Source: Acidobacteriota bacterium (GTDB lineage: Bacteria > Acidobacteriota > JAAYUB01). From it: 64,000 nt of DNA. Within the stretch, counting starts at the first letter, position 1; each line of letters starts with the position of its first letter. Location of the stretch: assembly GCA_018001935.1 (NCBI GenBank), contig JAGNHB010000020.1:16348-80347 (forward strand), in the 5' to 3' direction. The notes under the pieces are model-generated. The model was not told the origin of the DNA and did not search any database. It worked only from the letters and a program-made list of their open reading frames with translations. The position numbers and the translations under genes are program-made. This document shows positions 34,389 to 43,289 of the stretch, piece by piece.

Positions 34389-35415
34389 ACCTTACACAAT
34401 TTTTCCCCATGTACTTGGCGCCGAACATGGCGTGGTCGGCGGAGGCCATGAGGGTTTCCGGGTCGCAGGAGTCCTCGGGGCACGCGGCCAGGCCGAAGCT
34501 GGCGGAGAGCTTCACGGAGAGCCCCTTGCCGGTCAGGTAGGTCGTCTGCCGCATCCGTTCCCGGATCTCCTCGGCCTTGCGGTACCCCTCGTCCTTGGTG
34601 AAGCCGGGGAGGACCACCACGAACTCGTCCCCCCCGTAGCTCACCGCGAAGGCGGGTTCCTCGATGCAGGCATCGAGGGTCTTGGCCACTTCCTGGAGGG
34701 CCCGGGTCCCGTTGAGGTGGCCGTGGGTGTCCACCACCGACTTGAAATTGTCCATGTCCAGGAAGATCAGGGAGAGCGGCCCGCCCTTCCGGCACTGCCG
34801 CTGGAGGAACCGGTAGAGGTGGCGCGTGTTGTACAGCCCCGTGACGTGCTCCCGCAGGCTCATGTCCCGGATCTGGACGTACCGCCGCGTGTTGACCACG
34901 GCGATGGCGGCGTACTCGGCGATGATCTCGAGGAGGGACGTGGTGCGGTCCGAGAAATCGGCGGGGTTGACCACTTCGCCCACGCCCACCACCTCGCCGC
35001 CGTACATCAGGGGGACGCAGATCACGGACTCCGTTCGGAAGCCGGTCAGTTCGTCGGCGCGCTGGTCGAAAAAGGGGCACTCGCGAACGTCGGGGACCAC
35101 CAGGGTCTGCTTGCGCCGGATGGCTTCGCCCGCGATCCCGACGCCGGGGTCCAGGCGGAGGTGGCGGACGCTCTCCATGGGGATCCCCACGGTGACGGCG
35201 AACTGGAGGGCGCCGGAGATCTCGTCCACCAGGAGGACGGACCAGTTGGTGGCCGGGATCGCCTCGGAGATCTTCTCCAGGACCACCTCCAAAAAACGGT
35301 CCGGGTCCAGTTCCGCCGTCAGGGCCTTGCCCAGTTCCACGCAAAGGATCAGGTCGTCACGGCTCAACGATGTGCTGGGACTCAAGTCAGCCTCCACTCG
35401 GTGCTTCCGTACCAC
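34387..35415 (-). CDS. GAF-domain diguanylate cyclase
   Basis: 342 residues from GTG 35,415 (start uncertain: another GTG lies at 35,394). Residues ~30-175 are a GAF sensor domain (WSVLLVDEISGALQFAVTVG, DPGVGIAGEAIRRKQTLVV, VICVPLMYGGEVVGVGEVVN). Residues ~185-342 are a GGDEF domain with DHVTGLYNTRHL-like start (REHVTGLYNTRHLYRFL), LIFLDMDNFKSVVDTHGH and an intact active loop YGGDEFVVVLPG. It should make cyclic di-GMP. I see no RxxD inhibitory site just before the active loop. No membrane segment, so the signal is cytoplasmic. Confidence 0.88.
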   Translation of the reverse strand: MVRKHRVEADLSPSTSLSRDDLILCVELGKALTAELDPDRFLEVVLEKISEAIPATNWSVLLVDEISGALQFAVTVGIPMESVRHLRLDPGVGIAGEAIRRKQTLVVPDVRECPFFDQRADELTGFRTESVICVPLMYGGEVVGVGEVVNPADFSDRTTSLLEIIAEYAAIAVVNTRRYVQIRDMSLREHVTGLYNTRHLYRFLQRQCRKGGPLSLIFLDMDNFKSVVDTHGHLNGTRALQEVAKTLDACIEEPAFAVSYGGDEFVVVLPGFTKDEGYRKAEEIRERMRQTTYLTGKGLSVKLSASFGLAACPEDSCDPETLMASADHAMFGAKYMGKNCVR

Positions 35416-35880
35416 CGGCGGTCCCCCATAAGGGCCGGCCGGGAATGAACCTGTCGCCCGAAACCTGTTCTACGTCCAAATCCGCCGCCCGTTCTCGCGG
35501 AACGACACGGTTGGTCCCGTTCCCGTCCGGGAGTGGGTTGCGGGGCAGGGCCGGGGTACGCCGTTCGTAAGACGATGACCGATCCCAACATACCACGGCT
35601 CAACCCGAGCGGCAACCGGAAATGTTCCAACGAAGGGGTTTCGAAAGGGCATGCTCTGGCTCCACTCTAACGGATTGAGCCCGGAGTGAAATGGTTCATT
35701 TGGAGGGTTGAACCCCTCTGCCCCCCCCCGCGGTTTCAGGAAGGCCGGAGGAAACCGGCCGGACCCTCGAGCCGGTGACGGGGAATGCTCTCGAATCGAT
35801 CGGACCGCTTGCGTTTCGAGGAAAGACCGTTTACAATGCCGTTAATTCTGGAAGTAACGAGCCCCGAGAGGAGGAGATTC
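35416..35880. other. Intergenic region between divergent GGDEF and protease genes
   Basis: 465 bases with a candidate promoter in each direction and no gene. The minus-strand candidate (TTGCCG, 17 bases, TATGTT; 35,587-35,615) could serve the GGDEF gene. The stretch around 35,640-35,740 has lower GC content but no recognisable structure. Confidence 0.45.
35809..35837 (+). promoter_or_regulatory. Promoter for the C10 protease gene
   Basis: TTGCGT, 17 bases and TACAAT lie 44 bases before the protease start codon. Confidence 0.5.
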
Positions 35881-38800
35881 ATGAAAAAGCGGATGGTGGC
35901 GGGATGGATCCTGGTGATGCTGGCCCTGGTGTCGGTATCCCTGGCGGAACGGGTGGACGGCCGGCGGGCGGTGGAGACGGCCCAGGCCTGGCTGGCGCTG
36001 TTCCCCACGGCCCAGAATACCCGGATGAGCGCGCAGATCGAAGATGTCCTGGCGTTTCCCGGCGAACGCGGTGAACCCCTCTTCTACCTGGTGAAGCTGC
36101 GCCCGGCGGGATTCATTGTCCTGTCCACCGACGACCTGGTCGAACCTGTCATCGTGTTCTCTTCCACCGGGGTGTTTGACCCGGACCCGAAAAACCCGTT
36201 GTTCGACTTCCTTTCGCGGGACATGGCCGAACGCCTGGCCTGGGTGGATTCCCTCCAGGCGGAGAGTCTCCGGAGGGGCGATCGCTTTGCCCCCAGCGGC
36301 CTCCAGCGCCTGGCCCGGGAGAAGTGGGCGGCCCTGACGGGCTTCGCACCCCAGGCCGCGATCCCCAGCGTGGACGACCCGCGGGTGTCGCCCCTGGTCG
36401 GGAGCCGGTGGAACCAGTCCACCGACGGCGGCGGCAACTGCTACAACTACTACACGCCCAGCAACTACGTCTGCGGCTGCGTGGCCACGGCCATGGCCCA
36501 GCTCATTCGCTTCCACTCCTTCCCCACGGCGGGGATCGGCGTCCACTCCTACAGCTACACGGTGGACGGCTCGTCCCAGAGCGGGAACACCCGCGGCGGC
36601 GACGACGCCGGCGGTGCGTACGCCTGGGCGAGCATGCCCCTCGACCCGCCCAGCCCCACCCCCGAGGCCCAGCGCCAGATGATCGGCCGGCTCACCTGGG
36701 ACTGCGGCATCAGCGTGAACATGAGCTACACGAGCAGCGGGTCGGGCACCGACACCCTGAAGTCCGCCACCGCCCTCAAGTCGCTGTTCGGATACAGCAA
36801 CGCCGTCAAGGGTTACCGCAGCGGCGGCGAACTGGTGGGCAACGGCTACAACGAGATGGCCAACCCCAACCTGGACGCGGGACTCCCCGTGCTCCTGGGG
36901 ATCACCGGCACGGCCGGCGGCCACGCCATCGTCTGCGACGGGTACGGCTACAACGCCGGGACACTGTACCACCACCTCAACATGGGGTGGTCCGGGTCCG
37001 ACGACGCCTGGTACGACCTGCCCAACATCGGCACCTGGGCCGGTTTCGACACGGTCTACAAGTGCGTCTACAACGTCTTCACCTCGGGGACCGGCGAGAT
37101 CCTGAGCGGCCGCGTGGTGGACACCGACGGCAACCCCGTGTCGGGCGTCACCGTCTCCGCGGGCGGCTACACCGACACCACCGACAGCCGCGGGATCTAC
37201 GCCCTGGTCCACATCCCGGCGGGGACCTACACGGTCACGGCGGCCAAGACCGGCTACGTCTTCCCCGACCAGGCCGGCAAGGTGGTGGGGACCTCCGTGG
37301 ACAACGGGGCGGTCGGGAACCTGTGGGGGGTGAACTTCCAGCAGGCCCCCACCGTCCCCACCATCGGGCTGAGCACCACCGCGCTCGCCAACAGCAGCGC
37401 GCAGGGGGTGTCGGCGCCCTCCCAGTCCTTCGAGGTCTGGAACGCGGGGCTGGGGACCGTCAGCTACACCCTCACAGACGACGCGGCCTGGCTGAGCTGC
37501 ACGCCGACCTCCGGCACCTCCACCGGGGAACACGACACCATCACCGTGAACTACGCCACCGCCAGCCTCCCCTGCGGGACCTACACGGCGGTGATCACCG
37601 TCACGGACCCCGGCGCCACCCCCACCTCCAAGCAGATCGCCGTCACCCTGACAGTGGAGTACCCGGCCCTGCTGACCGAGGGCTTCGAGAACGGCGGGGC
37701 GATCCCGGCGGGCTGGACCCAGGAAAACGTCAGCGGGACCACCAACTGGACCTTCGCCACCGGCGGCTACAGCAGCCACCCGGCCGCGGCCCACGGCGGC
37801 ACCTACAACGCCCGGCTCTACTACAACAGCGCCACGGGCATCGAAACCCGCCTCGTCACCCCTTCCCTCGACCTCTCGGGCGCCTCCTCCGCCACCCTCA
37901 GCTTCTGGCACGCCCAGGCCAAGTGGGTTTCCGACCAGGACGAGCTTCGCATCTACTACCGGAACGCGGCGGGCGGCGCCTGGACCCTGATCCCCGACGC
38001 CGTCTACACGTCTGACACCCCGGCCTGGACCCAGCGCACGGTCACCCTGCCCAACCTTTCGGGGACCTACTGGGTCGCGTTCCAGGGGAAGGCCAAGTAC
38101 GGGTACGGCGTCTGCGTGGACGACGTGACGATACGGGCCGCCACCGGCAGCGCCGCCGTCCCCTTCGACTTCAACCGGGACGGCCGCAGCGACATCCTCT
38201 GGCGCAACAACAGCCTGGGGACCCTGTCGGACTGGTTCATGGACCAGGCCGGCCTGCTGGGCTCGGGTTTCCTCGGCGGCATCGGCGACCTCCAGTGGGA
38301 AGTGGCCGCCACCGGCGACTTCAACAAGGACGGCTACACCGACATCCTGTGGCGGCACGCCGTGAGCGGGGCCATGTCCATCTGGTTCGTCAACGCCTCG
38401 GGGTTCGCCGGTGACCTCTCCCTCGGCTCGGTGGCCCTGTCGTGGATCATCCAGGGCGCCAACGATGTGAACGGCGACGGGATCTCAGACATCCTCTGGC
38501 GCAACACCGCCGACGGGTTCCTGTCGGTCTGGCTCATGACCCCCACCGGCGTGTCCGGGTCCACCTTCGCCGGCGGGATCTCGGACATGAGCTGGGTCGT
38601 CCTCGGCTCCGGCGACTTCAACGGTGACGGGAAGGCCGACTTCTTCTGGCGCCACCACGACACGGGGACCATGTCCATCTGGTACCAGACCGAGGCCGGG
38701 TTCGCGGGCGACGCCTCGCCCGGGACCATCCCGACCACCTGGAAGATCGTCGGCCTCGACGACGTGGACGGCGACGGGATCTCCGACATCTACTGGCGAA

Positions 38801-39087
38801 ACGCCGCGGGCGACCTCTCCGTCTGGCTGCTGAACGCGTCCGCGGGGGTCAAGGGCACCGTCTCCCTGGGCGCCGTGGCCGACACCCAGTGGAAGGTGGC
38901 CGGGACCGGCGACTTCAACGGCGACGGGAAGGCCGACCTGTTCTGGCGCAACGCCGCCACCGGGGCCATGACCCTCTGGTTCCTGGACGGGACCGGTGTC
39001 CTCTCCACCGTTTCCCCCGGGACCGTGGACCCGGTCTGGGTCACGCTCAACCACGTGAACTTCCCCGGGAAGGCGGAAGCGGAATAG
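35881..39087 (+). CDS. Secreted C10 (streptopain-like) cysteine protease with C-terminal FG-GAP repeats
   Basis: 1,068 residues from ATG 35,881, GAGGAGGAG 5 bases upstream. Signal peptide, then a Spi-type propeptide (about 22-125: YLVKLRPAGFIVLSTDDLVE). The peptidase has catalytic Cys200 in CGCVATAMAQLIRFH and His348 in GGHAIVCDGYGY. The 148-residue spacing equals that of streptopain Cys192/His340. YHHLNMGWSGSDDAWYDL follows. Further domains: a carboxypeptidase-regulatory-like fold (~412-470, GRVVDTDGNPVSGVTVSAGG), a BACON-like Ig domain (~495-595), a MAM/jelly-roll-like domain (~600-755, GFENGGAIPAGW), and five FG-GAP repeats of (D)ILWRN type (~760-1060). An extracellular protease, probably displayed at the surface through the repeat domain. 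Confidence 0.88.
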   Translation: MKKRMVAGWILVMLALVSVSLAERVDGRRAVETAQAWLALFPTAQNTRMSAQIEDVLAFPGERGEPLFYLVKLRPAGFIVLSTDDLVEPVIVFSSTGVFDPDPKNPLFDFLSRDMAERLAWVDSLQAESLRRGDRFAPSGLQRLAREKWAALTGFAPQAAIPSVDDPRVSPLVGSRWNQSTDGGGNCYNYYTPSNYVCGCVATAMAQLIRFHSFPTAGIGVHSYSYTVDGSSQSGNTRGGDDAGGAYAWASMPLDPPSPTPEAQRQMIGRLTWDCGISVNMSYTSSGSGTDTLKSATALKSLFGYSNAVKGYRSGGELVGNGYNEMANPNLDAGLPVLLGITGTAGGHAIVCDGYGYNAGTLYHHLNMGWSGSDDAWYDLPNIGTWAGFDTVYKCVYNVFTSGTGEILSGRVVDTDGNPVSGVTVSAGGYTDTTDSRGIYALVHIPAGTYTVTAAKTGYVFPDQAGKVVGTSVDNGAVGNLWGVNFQQAPTVPTIGLSTTALANSSAQGVSAPSQSFEVWNAGLGTVSYTLTDDAAWLSCTPTSGTSTGEHDTITVNYATASLPCGTYTAVITVTDPGATPTSKQIAVTLTVEYPALLTEGFENGGAIPAGWTQENVSGTTNWTFATGGYSSHPAAAHGGTYNARLYYNSATGIETRLVTPSLDLSGASSATLSFWHAQAKWVSDQDELRIYYRNAAGGAWTLIPDAVYTSDTPAWTQRTVTLPNLSGTYWVAFQGKAKYGYGVCVDDVTIRAATGSAAVPFDFNRDGRSDILWRNNSLGTLSDWFMDQAGLLGSGFLGGIGDLQWEVAATGDFNKDGYTDILWRHAVSGAMSIWFVNASGFAGDLSLGSVALSWIIQGANDVNGDGISDILWRNTADGFLSVWLMTPTGVSGSTFAGGISDMSWVVLGSGDFNGDGKADFFWRHHDTGTMSIWYQTEAGFAGDASPGTIPTTWKIVGLDDVDGDGISDIYWRNAAGDLSVWLLNASAGVKGTVSLGAVADTQWKVAGTGDFNGDGKADLFWRNAATGAMTLWFLDGTGVLSTVSPGTVDPVWVTLNHVNFPGKAEAE

Positions 39088-39150
39088 CCCGGTTCAACCC
39101 GCGGTGGAGCGGCGGGGCGCCCGGCCCCGCCGGTCTCCCCGCAGTTTCCG

Positions 39151-39195
39151 ATTGGACCGATGGGTCGGATCCGACCGATCGGTCCGATTTTTTTT
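39151..39195 (+). terminator. Rho-independent terminator of the C10 protease gene
   Basis: A 15-bp stem with one mismatch (39,154-39,168 with 39,171-39,185) and a minimal loop is followed by GA and eight T residues. It lies between the protease gene and the convergent glycosyltransferase gene. Confidence 0.88.
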
Positions 39196-39219
39196 CGACG
39201 GCGCGAAATCAGCGGGGGG

Positions 39220-40428
39220 TCAGCGACCGGTGGAGGTGGGGGTCTTCGCCGGGGTGGAAACGTGGCCGGCGAGGTGGAGGGGGGAGCGCCGTGGGGCCTT
39301 CGCGGGTTTGCGGAAGGCGTCGCGCATGGCCCGCAGGAGAAGGCGGACCCGCTCCATCTTGTCGGGGTCGTTGTAGAGGTAGATCCCGGCCAGGCGGCCC
39401 AGGTTGAGGGCGGGCAGGGCCGTCAGCGCCAGGAGCGGGAACCAGGCGGCATAGTTTTTGCGCAGGAAGAGGATCTCGTTCCGGACCCGGTAGTAGAACG
39501 GGATGTCGATGTTCTTGAGGTAGCGGCGGCTGGGGATCCCCAGGAAGCGGCTCGGCTGGACCGCCCCCGAGCGGGACCCCTTGCTGGCCCCGACCTTGTG
39601 GAACACCTGGGCGTCGGCGACCCCGATGAGGCGGTACCCGGCGCGGCGGACCCGGCGGCAGAAATCCACGTCCTCGAACTCGAGGAAGTAGGACTCGTTC
39701 CACCCCCCGACCTGGTCGAAGACCTCCTGCTTCATCATGATGGACGCGCCGTAGAGGTGCCCCTTGATCTCCCGGGGCGCACCCTTGGGCAGCGGCAGCC
39801 GGTGGCCGTGGTAAAGGTATTTGCCGCGGAAAAGGTAGCCGGGGAGATGGACCGGGCTGAACGGCCGCGTCCCCGCGTAGGTCTGGACCTCGTCCCGGCG
39901 GTCGAAGTGCATCACGAGGCACCCGGCGCAACCGGTTCGCTCGTCCCGGCCCATTTCGGCCACCAGGTGGGACATGGCCGACGGCGCCACCGTGATGTCG
40001 TTGTTGACGGCCCACAGAAGGGTGCCGGAACCCGGGCCGGCCCAGAAGTCCCGGGCCGCGTGGGCGCCGCGGTTGATCCCGAAGGCGTACCCGCCGTTCT
40101 TCTCCAGGGGGACCAGCAGGATGTGCGCGTCCCCCGGAGGGGTCGCCCCCGGTTCCTCCGCCGGCCGGCCCCCCGGTTGCGGCTTCCCCCTGAAGAGGGC
40201 GCAGGGGACCCCTTTCTGCCGGAAGTGCCGGCCGATGGAGTCCAGGGAGGCGTCCGTGGAGTGGTTGTCCACGACCACGATGCGGAAGTGGGGGTAGGTG
40301 GATTCCAGGACGGACTCCAGGCACTCCACGGTGTCCCGCCACCGGTTCCAGTTGACCACGATCACGACAACGGTGGGCCGCGGGGTCACCGGTGCGTCGC
40401 CGCTGTCGTTTCCGTGTCTGTTTCTCAT
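39220..40428 (-). CDS. Glycosyltransferase family 2 (rhamnosyltransferase-like)
   Basis: 402 residues from ATG 40,428, chosen because GGGAGAA lies 6 bases upstream and the family N-terminus (PTVVVIVVNWNRWRDTVECL) starts soon after; longer in-frame ORF adds only low-complexity sequence. GT-A motifs: VVVDNHSTDASLDSI, LLWAVNNDITV for the metal site, and SYFLEFEDVDFCRRVRRAGY for the catalytic base region. A Pro/Gly-rich insert lies near residues 85-105. The C-terminus has a hydrophobic segment (WFPLLALTALPALNLGRLAG) that may contact the membrane. It follows the FG-GAP lipoprotein by 38 bases, so they share a transcript. Confidence 0.87.
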   Translation of the reverse strand: MRNRHGNDSGDAPVTPRPTVVVIVVNWNRWRDTVECLESVLESTYPHFRIVVVDNHSTDASLDSIGRHFRQKGVPCALFRGKPQPGGRPAEEPGATPPGDAHILLVPLEKNGGYAFGINRGAHAARDFWAGPGSGTLLWAVNNDITVAPSAMSHLVAEMGRDERTGCAGCLVMHFDRRDEVQTYAGTRPFSPVHLPGYLFRGKYLYHGHRLPLPKGAPREIKGHLYGASIMMKQEVFDQVGGWNESYFLEFEDVDFCRRVRRAGYRLIGVADAQVFHKVGASKGSRSGAVQPSRFLGIPSRRYLKNIDIPFYYRVRNEILFLRKNYAAWFPLLALTALPALNLGRLAGIYLYNDPDKMERVRLLLRAMRDAFRKPAKAPRRSPLHLAGHVSTPAKTPTSTGR

Positions 40429-40466
40429 GCCTGTTCTCCCGGCGGGCGTCCGGCCCGGGTGCGGGG

Positions 40467-41357
40467 TCAGGGGGCTTTGGGCGCCGGGGCCGCGGTCTTC
40501 GGGGAGGCCGGGGGGCGCCAGACGACGGGGAGGTCGCCCGGGGTCCCCATCTGGATGACGATCCCGGGCTTGCTGTCGGATGCCACGGATTTGAGCAGGT
40601 AAAACCGGCTTTCGGACGGCCGGTAGACCCCCGGGGTCCACCAGCCCTTGCCGGTCCAGTCGCCGGCGACGGGGATGTCACCCTTGCCGCCGAGCGGGAC
40701 GCTCACCACGGCCTCCCCGGCCGAGTTGGCGTTCCGGAGGTGAAACATGCCGTCCTTCGCGCGGAAGACCCCGATGGTGGTGGTGCCGTCCCCGTCCCAG
40801 TCCCCGACGATCGGGACGTCCCCCGGCGCCCCGAAGGGTGCGGTGATGTCGGGGACGCCCCCGGCGTTGTGGTTTCGGAGGTAGAAGACCGCGTCCTTGG
40901 GCCGGTACACGCCGACCGTCCACTTCCCGTCGCCGTCCCAGTCGCCTACGACGGGGATGTCGCCCGGGGCGCCGAAGGGGACGGTGGCGAACGGTGTCCC
41001 CGGCACGAAGCCGTGCCAGAGGTAGAAGGTGGAGGTGGACGGCCGGTAGACCCCCATTCCCCAAGCGTCGGGCCCGTCCCAGCAGCCGGTCAGCGGGATG
41101 TCGCCCGGGCCGCCCGCGGGGGCGGTGACGTCGCACGGGGTTTTCGGCGGGGCGCTGAAAAGGTGGAACGTGTTGGCGCCAGGACGGTAGAGGCCGAGCC
41201 GGGTCCCGCCCGGGGCGGAGAGGGTCTCCTCCGGGGGCGCCGGGGTTTCGGCCGGGGCGGCCGCACCCGCCGGGTCGCCCTGCCCGCAGGCCGCCAGGAA
41301 CGCCAGGAAGAAACCCATGAATATCCCGTTCAGCCAACTCTTTCGTTGTTCATTCAT
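40467..41357 (-). CDS. Lipoprotein with FG-GAP/VCBS-like repeats
   Basis: 296 residues from ATG 41,357, with TGGAGA upstream and a strong promoter. The signal FMGFFLAFLAAC ends in a lipobox, so the protein is lipid-anchored at about Cys22. After an Ala/Pro linker come five ~47-residue repeats of the form PGDIPVVGDWDGDGKWTVGV followed by YRPKDAVFYLRN. These DxDxDG repeats are related to FG-GAP propeller blades and may bind calcium, forming a small five-bladed propeller. This repeat is different from the ILWRN repeat in the other secreted proteins of the window. Function unknown; it is divergent from an AraC-type regulator. Confidence 0.8.
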   Translation of the reverse strand: MNEQRKSWLNGIFMGFFLAFLAACGQGDPAGAAAPAETPAPPEETLSAPGGTRLGLYRPGANTFHLFSAPPKTPCDVTAPAGGPGDIPLTGCWDGPDAWGMGVYRPSTSTFYLWHGFVPGTPFATVPFGAPGDIPVVGDWDGDGKWTVGVYRPKDAVFYLRNHNAGGVPDITAPFGAPGDVPIVGDWDGDGTTTIGVFRAKDGMFHLRNANSAGEAVVSVPLGGKGDIPVAGDWTGKGWWTPGVYRPSESRFYLLKSVASDSKPGIVIQMGTPGDLPVVWRPPASPKTAAPAPKAP

Positions 41358-41384
41358 ATGTTGTCTCCACAATGTCGATTTTGT

Positions 41385-41413
41385 ATTGTAGGGCCATCCG
41401 GGCGGAGAGTCAA
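41385..41413 (-). promoter_or_regulatory. Strong promoter for the lipoprotein-glycosyltransferase unit
   Basis: On the minus strand TTGACT, 17 bases and TACAAT lie 28 bases before the lipoprotein ATG. This is one of the best consensus matches in the window. Confidence 0.75.
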
Positions 41414-41490
41414 CCGAAACCTCAGCCGACGGAACGCCCCGCCGGTTCCCGCGGCAACGCCACGCCCCGCGGCCGGCGGGGCGGCCCCCC

Positions 41491-41524
41491 CGTTCGAGGT
41501 GTCGGGGCCGGGACCCCTCGAACG
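41491..41524. promoter_or_regulatory. Palindrome next to the AraC-gene promoter
   Basis: A perfect 9-base inverted repeat, CGTTCGAGG (41,491-41,499) and CCTCGAACG (41,516-41,524), ends 2 bases before the -35 box of the regulator gene. Centre-to-centre spacing of the half-sites is 25 bases. It is a candidate operator, or it may simply be a hairpin. Confidence 0.45.
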
Positions 41525-41526
41525 CC

Positions 41527-41555
41527 TTGACTTGCGGCGGGCGTACGGATACAGT
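41527..41555 (+). promoter_or_regulatory. Promoter for the AraC-type regulator
   Basis: TTGACT, 17 bases and TACAGT lie 47 bases before the regulator ATG. The -35 box is the same as in the divergent lipoprotein promoter. Confidence 0.65.
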
Positions 41556-41602
41556 GAACCGGCCGGGAGACGGCGGATGCAGCCTGCACACGGGGGGACA
41601 CC

Positions 41603-42268
41603 ATGTCGGACGTGACGAAGACGCTGGACACCGCGGGGGCGATCCTGAAGGTCTACCACGCCCGGGGCCTCGAGGGGCTGGCGTCGGCGCTGGAAAGCTA
41701 CGCCCGGGGCCTCGAGGCCGCCTGCGGCCCCAACCTGAAACTGATGGACACCCGGTTGATGACCGTGGTTTCCGGGATCCTCCTCCTGTTCTACGGCGAC
41801 CAGCCGGAAGCGCTCGTCCGCCGGCAGATCCGTCTTTCGGAACCCTTCCTGCGGGAGCCCGACCCCGCCGCCAAGGCCGCGGCCTTCCTGTCCCAGGTGG
41901 TGGGCTTCGTGCGGCAGCTGGAACAGTCCGCCGTTTCTCTGGGCGAGAAGGTCCGGTTCTTCCTGCGCTGCGTTCCCAGCGAGGACCTCCCGCTCCTGGG
42001 GGTGGACCGCCTCGCGGATCGCTTCGGGCTGCCCCGGGCCGAGTTCAACCGGAAATACCGGGAGGAGACGGGGAGCTTTCCCCAGGACGCCATCCTCGAG
42101 GAACGACTGAAACGTGCCCGGACCATGCTCCGGGGGTCCCGGGGCCGGGTGTCCGTACGGGAGGCGGCGGCCCGCCTGGGGTTCGACGACCCGGCCCAGT
42201 TTTCCCGCCTGTTCCGGGAAAAGTTCGGCCACGTGCCGTCCGAGCGGAGCCCCGGCTTGCTGGAGTGA
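41603..42268 (+). CDS. AraC-type transcriptional regulator
   Basis: 221 residues, GGGGGA before the ATG. The N-terminal ~125 residues are helical, with no cupin-type sensor and no recognised family. The C-terminal ~90 residues match an AraC double helix-turn-helix: LADRFGLPRAEFNRKYREET for the first, and VREAAARLGFDDPAQFSRLF for the second, followed by REKFGHVPSE. It is divergent from the FG-GAP lipoprotein and glycosyltransferase genes, with well-formed promoters both ways, so those are the likely targets. Confidence 0.8.
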   Translation: MSDVTKTLDTAGAILKVYHARGLEGLASALESYARGLEAACGPNLKLMDTRLMTVVSGILLLFYGDQPEALVRRQIRLSEPFLREPDPAAKAAAFLSQVVGFVRQLEQSAVSLGEKVRFFLRCVPSEDLPLLGVDRLADRFGLPRAEFNRKYREETGSFPQDAILEERLKRARTMLRGSRGRVSVREAAARLGFDDPAQFSRLFREKFGHVPSERSPGLLE

Positions 42269-42274
42269 GGGGTA

Positions 42275-42303
42275 AACCACTAATAACACTAATTTACACT
42301 GAT
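42275..42303. repeat. Short tandem repeat, 'cactaat' flavour
   Basis: Three degenerate units CCACTAAT, ACACTAAT and ACACTGAT, 9-11 bases apart, lie right after the AraC-type gene. Confidence 0.6.
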
Positions 42304-42461
42304 GATCCGCGCTGTTGATGGTTGGTGAATTGAACACGGGAAAGGGGAGACCGGCGGACAGGACGCCGGCTTGGAGCAATGTTGGTGGGACCGGTGATGG
42401 GGCTGTTTCAAGAGATCCCTTCACCGGCGGTTGGGAGGAATAGCGGAAAGGGGAGGTTGCA

Positions 42462-43127
42462 GTGACAGAACAGGAACTCCATGACCACATCTGCGCCGGG
42501 AGCGAAAACGAGCGTTTAACCGTCCAGCCTCCGTATTCCGGATGTGCCTTCCCGGTTCATCCGGACACTCCCGTCGATTATGAGAAGGTTCGCTCACAGG
42601 CGTATTGGGGCATTCTGGGTAACTCCGATGTGACCTTCCATCCGACCCTGGGTGCCCCGCACGTGGACGTCCACCGGTTCCCGCCGACGCCGGGACGCCC
42701 CTTCTGGTGCTACGTCACGAGCGGGATGTCGGATTTTCCTCAGGTACTTCCAGACGGGAGTACTTTTCGGAGTGAACTCATGTGTGCCTCGAGCCGTGAG
42801 GGAAAGTTGCCCGGCGATCTCCTGCATGTCCTGGGCACCATGCCCTTCCAGGACGATACCTTTCTGCACTATTTTCACACCGTACCGTTCCCTGAAGGTA
42901 TCGGGGACCCGAGATTCACGTATGCGATGACGGTGCCACCGTTTCTGTGCAGCGAACTGGCCAAGCTGGACTTCCTCGGCAATCCCCTCGTGATGATGAT
43001 GGTCATCCGCATTACCGCCGAAGAGCAGAAACGGGCCGTCCGAACGTCCTCGGAACAGGTCGTCGAGAACCTCCCGGACGTTCTGGACACCTGGCTCATC
43101 GATGGGCGTGGCGGGGGGGATAGATAG
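42462..43127 (+). CDS. Suppressor-of-fused (SUFU) domain protein
   Basis: 221 residues from GTG 42,462, with GGGGAGG 6 bases upstream. The sequence matches bacterial SUFU-domain proteins: a strand-rich region with PTPGRPFWCYVTSGMSDFPQ and RSELMCASSREGKLPGDLLH, then FLCSELAKLDFLGNPLVMMM. In bacteria such domains are often immunity proteins beside polymorphic toxins. No toxin gene is adjacent, so this looks like an orphan immunity gene. Its GC content is visibly lower than its neighbours, which suggests acquisition by transfer. Confidence 0.75.
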   Translation: MTEQELHDHICAGSENERLTVQPPYSGCAFPVHPDTPVDYEKVRSQAYWGILGNSDVTFHPTLGAPHVDVHRFPPTPGRPFWCYVTSGMSDFPQVLPDGSTFRSELMCASSREGKLPGDLLHVLGTMPFQDDTFLHYFHTVPFPEGIGDPRFTYAMTVPPFLCSELAKLDFLGNPLVMMMVIRITAEEQKRAVRTSSEQVVENLPDVLDTWLIDGRGGGDR

Positions 43128-43289
43128 CAGTCCCGGGTATCGTAGCCGGGAAGGGCGCCACCGACCCGGGCATTCGAGCCTTTCATCGCCCCCGATCTCC
43201 GGGCACGGCAGGGTTAACGCGCCGGGCGGCCGGCGGCAACAGAGATAAAACGGGTTCACACGTCGCCTCACATTGGAGGGAAAAGGGAG

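Noticed and set aside
39209..40681. 490-codon minus-strand frame overlapping the glycosyltransferase.
   Set aside because: It is an off-frame reading of low-complexity Pro/Arg/Gly sequence; the true frame carries GT2 motifs and a ribosome binding site at 40,428.
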